This document shows, in pieces, positions 6,242 to 6,688 of a stretch of DNA of 6,688 bases (position 1 is the stretch's first letter; each line of letters starts with the position of its first letter). A program made the position numbers and the translations under genes. This stretch comes from Phocaeicola_A sp964580305 (GTDB taxonomy: Bacteria > Bacteroidota > Bacteroidia > Bacteroidales > Bacteroidaceae): contig CAZOKL010000106.1 of NCBI GenBank assembly GCA_964580305.1, positions 1 through 6,688 on the forward strand. Reading direction: 5' to 3'. The notes beneath the pieces are model-generated. The model saw nothing but the letters and a program-made list of their open reading frames with translations, ran no database searches and was not told the origin of the DNA.

Positions 6242-6583
6242 ATGAAAGAACTGATTACTTATTTATTTTTGGCTCTCGTAGGGTTATACGTATTTCCCAT
6301 GTTTTGCAATGCGGAGATTGTAACATGGCTGTTTCCTACTATTGTAAATCCTATTATCTATTTCATCTGTTCTTATTCTTATGGTGTTGTGCGCCCTTAT
6401 GGTTGGTGGTTTCCACTTGCTATTACAATCCTTTTTATTCCGACTCTGTTTATCTATTATCAACCTTCAAATTGGCATTACGTAGTAGGTTATGCCGGCG
6501 TTTCTTTCATAGCATCGGCAATAGGATGGTATGTTGCTAAAAAAAGAGAAGAAGAAAGAAAGAAGAGAAAACACAAGATTTGA
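6242..6583 (+). CDS. Small four-helix inner-membrane protein of unknown function
   Basis: A 113-residue protein that I do not recognise. Hydrophobic stretches at about 4-20, 28-46, 55-73 and 80-99 suggest four transmembrane helices. They are joined by short loops rich in aromatics and prolines (VVRPYGWWFP at 49-58, YYQPSNWHY at 72-80). The last 14 residues are strongly basic (KKREEERKKRKHKI) and by the positive-inside rule should lie in the cytoplasm, putting both ends inside. There is no cleavable signal peptide, catalytic motif or metal site that I can see. It starts 10 bases after the methyltransferase stop, so the pair is likely one transcription unit, but co-transcription alone does not show a shared function. 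The coding call rests on the coherent membrane pattern, the spacing and the ATG start with no rival upstream. Confidence 0.75.
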   Translation: MKELITYLFLALVGLYVFPMFCNAEIVTWLFPTIVNPIIYFICSYSYGVVRPYGWWFPLAITILFIPTLFIYYQPSNWHYVVGYAGVSFIASAIGWYVAKKREEERKKRKHKI

Positions 6584-6638
6584 AACTTTCGAGACCATGC
6601 GTATTCTGTATGTATTGTAAGATTGAGCAGAGAAAATG

Positions 6639-6688
6639 TTAACTCTCAGCTATCTGCAAATATCCTACTTCATAGGGAAATTCAGCAA
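6639..6688 (-). CDS. Possible 3' end of a convergent gene entering from the right edge
   Basis: On the minus strand the frame is open from the right edge through 15 codons (AEFPYEVGYLQIAES) to TAA at 6641-6639. The peptide has a plausible protein-like composition, and a convergent gene would end here 55 bases beyond the membrane-protein stop. The stretch is too short to identify. A plus-strand frame from ATG at 6636 is also open to the edge, so the call is tentative. Bases 6584-6638 hold nothing I can recognise. Confidence 0.25.
   Translation of the reverse strand, partial: AEFPYEVGYLQIAES

Noticed and set aside
6304..6540. A 78-codon plus-strand frame inside the small membrane protein gene
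   Set aside because: It is a frame-shifted reading of the same strand. The 6242 frame has better spacing to the upstream gene and a coherent membrane topology.
6594..6620. Short plus-strand ATG frame (MRILYVL then stop)
   Set aside because: Seven codons with no supporting leader or context; not reported as a gene.
6636..6688. Plus-strand ATG frame open to the right edge
   Set aside because: Only 17 codons are visible and no promoter is seen. The minus-strand reading of the same bases looks slightly more protein-like, so only that one was listed, at low confidence.

Overview
The window looks like a chromosomal segment of a Bacteroidota gut or rumen-type bacterium, most likely Prevotella or a close relative. 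Three things point there: a secreted pectin-degrading gene set (GH28, DUF4861, GH43), a FabI with the long C-terminal tail typical of that phylum, and promoters of the Bacteroidota TAnnTTTG type with A-rich leaders instead of clear Shine-Dalgarno sites. The genus is an inference from general resemblance only.

Left half, minus strand (4416 down to 1): three genes read in one direction as a tight operon. First is a GH28 polygalacturonase-type lipoprotein. Five bases later comes a secreted DUF4861 protein, which is interrupted by a run of exactly 100 N. Fourteen bases later comes a GH43 glycosidase with a C-terminal beta-sandwich domain, which runs off the left edge about ten residues before its expected end. 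GH28 would hydrolyse galacturonic-acid linkages, GH43 would trim arabinose- or xylose-type side chains, and DUF4861 is an exported protein of unknown activity often found beside such enzymes. Together they look like the enzyme part of a pectin utilisation locus. No SusC/SusD pair, transporter or regulator lies in the window.

Middle (4417-4592): a 176-base divergent intergenic region. It carries the same -7 octamer, TATCTTTG, once on each strand, one facing the pectin operon and one facing fabI.

Right half, plus strand (4593-6583): fabI (enoyl-ACP reductase, fatty-acid elongation), a strong hairpin-plus-T-tract terminator, an RsmI-like tetrapyrrole-methylase-family methyltransferase without the RsmI C-terminal extension, and a small unrecognised four-helix membrane protein 10 bases downstream. 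These are housekeeping-type genes unrelated to the pectin operon, so the window spans the border between an accessory carbohydrate locus and core genome. The last ~50 bases may hold the 3' end of a convergent minus-strand gene.

I saw no tRNA, rRNA, CRISPR array, insertion sequence or attachment site. The least described element is the DUF4861 protein. I do not see convincing evidence of a wholly new system.
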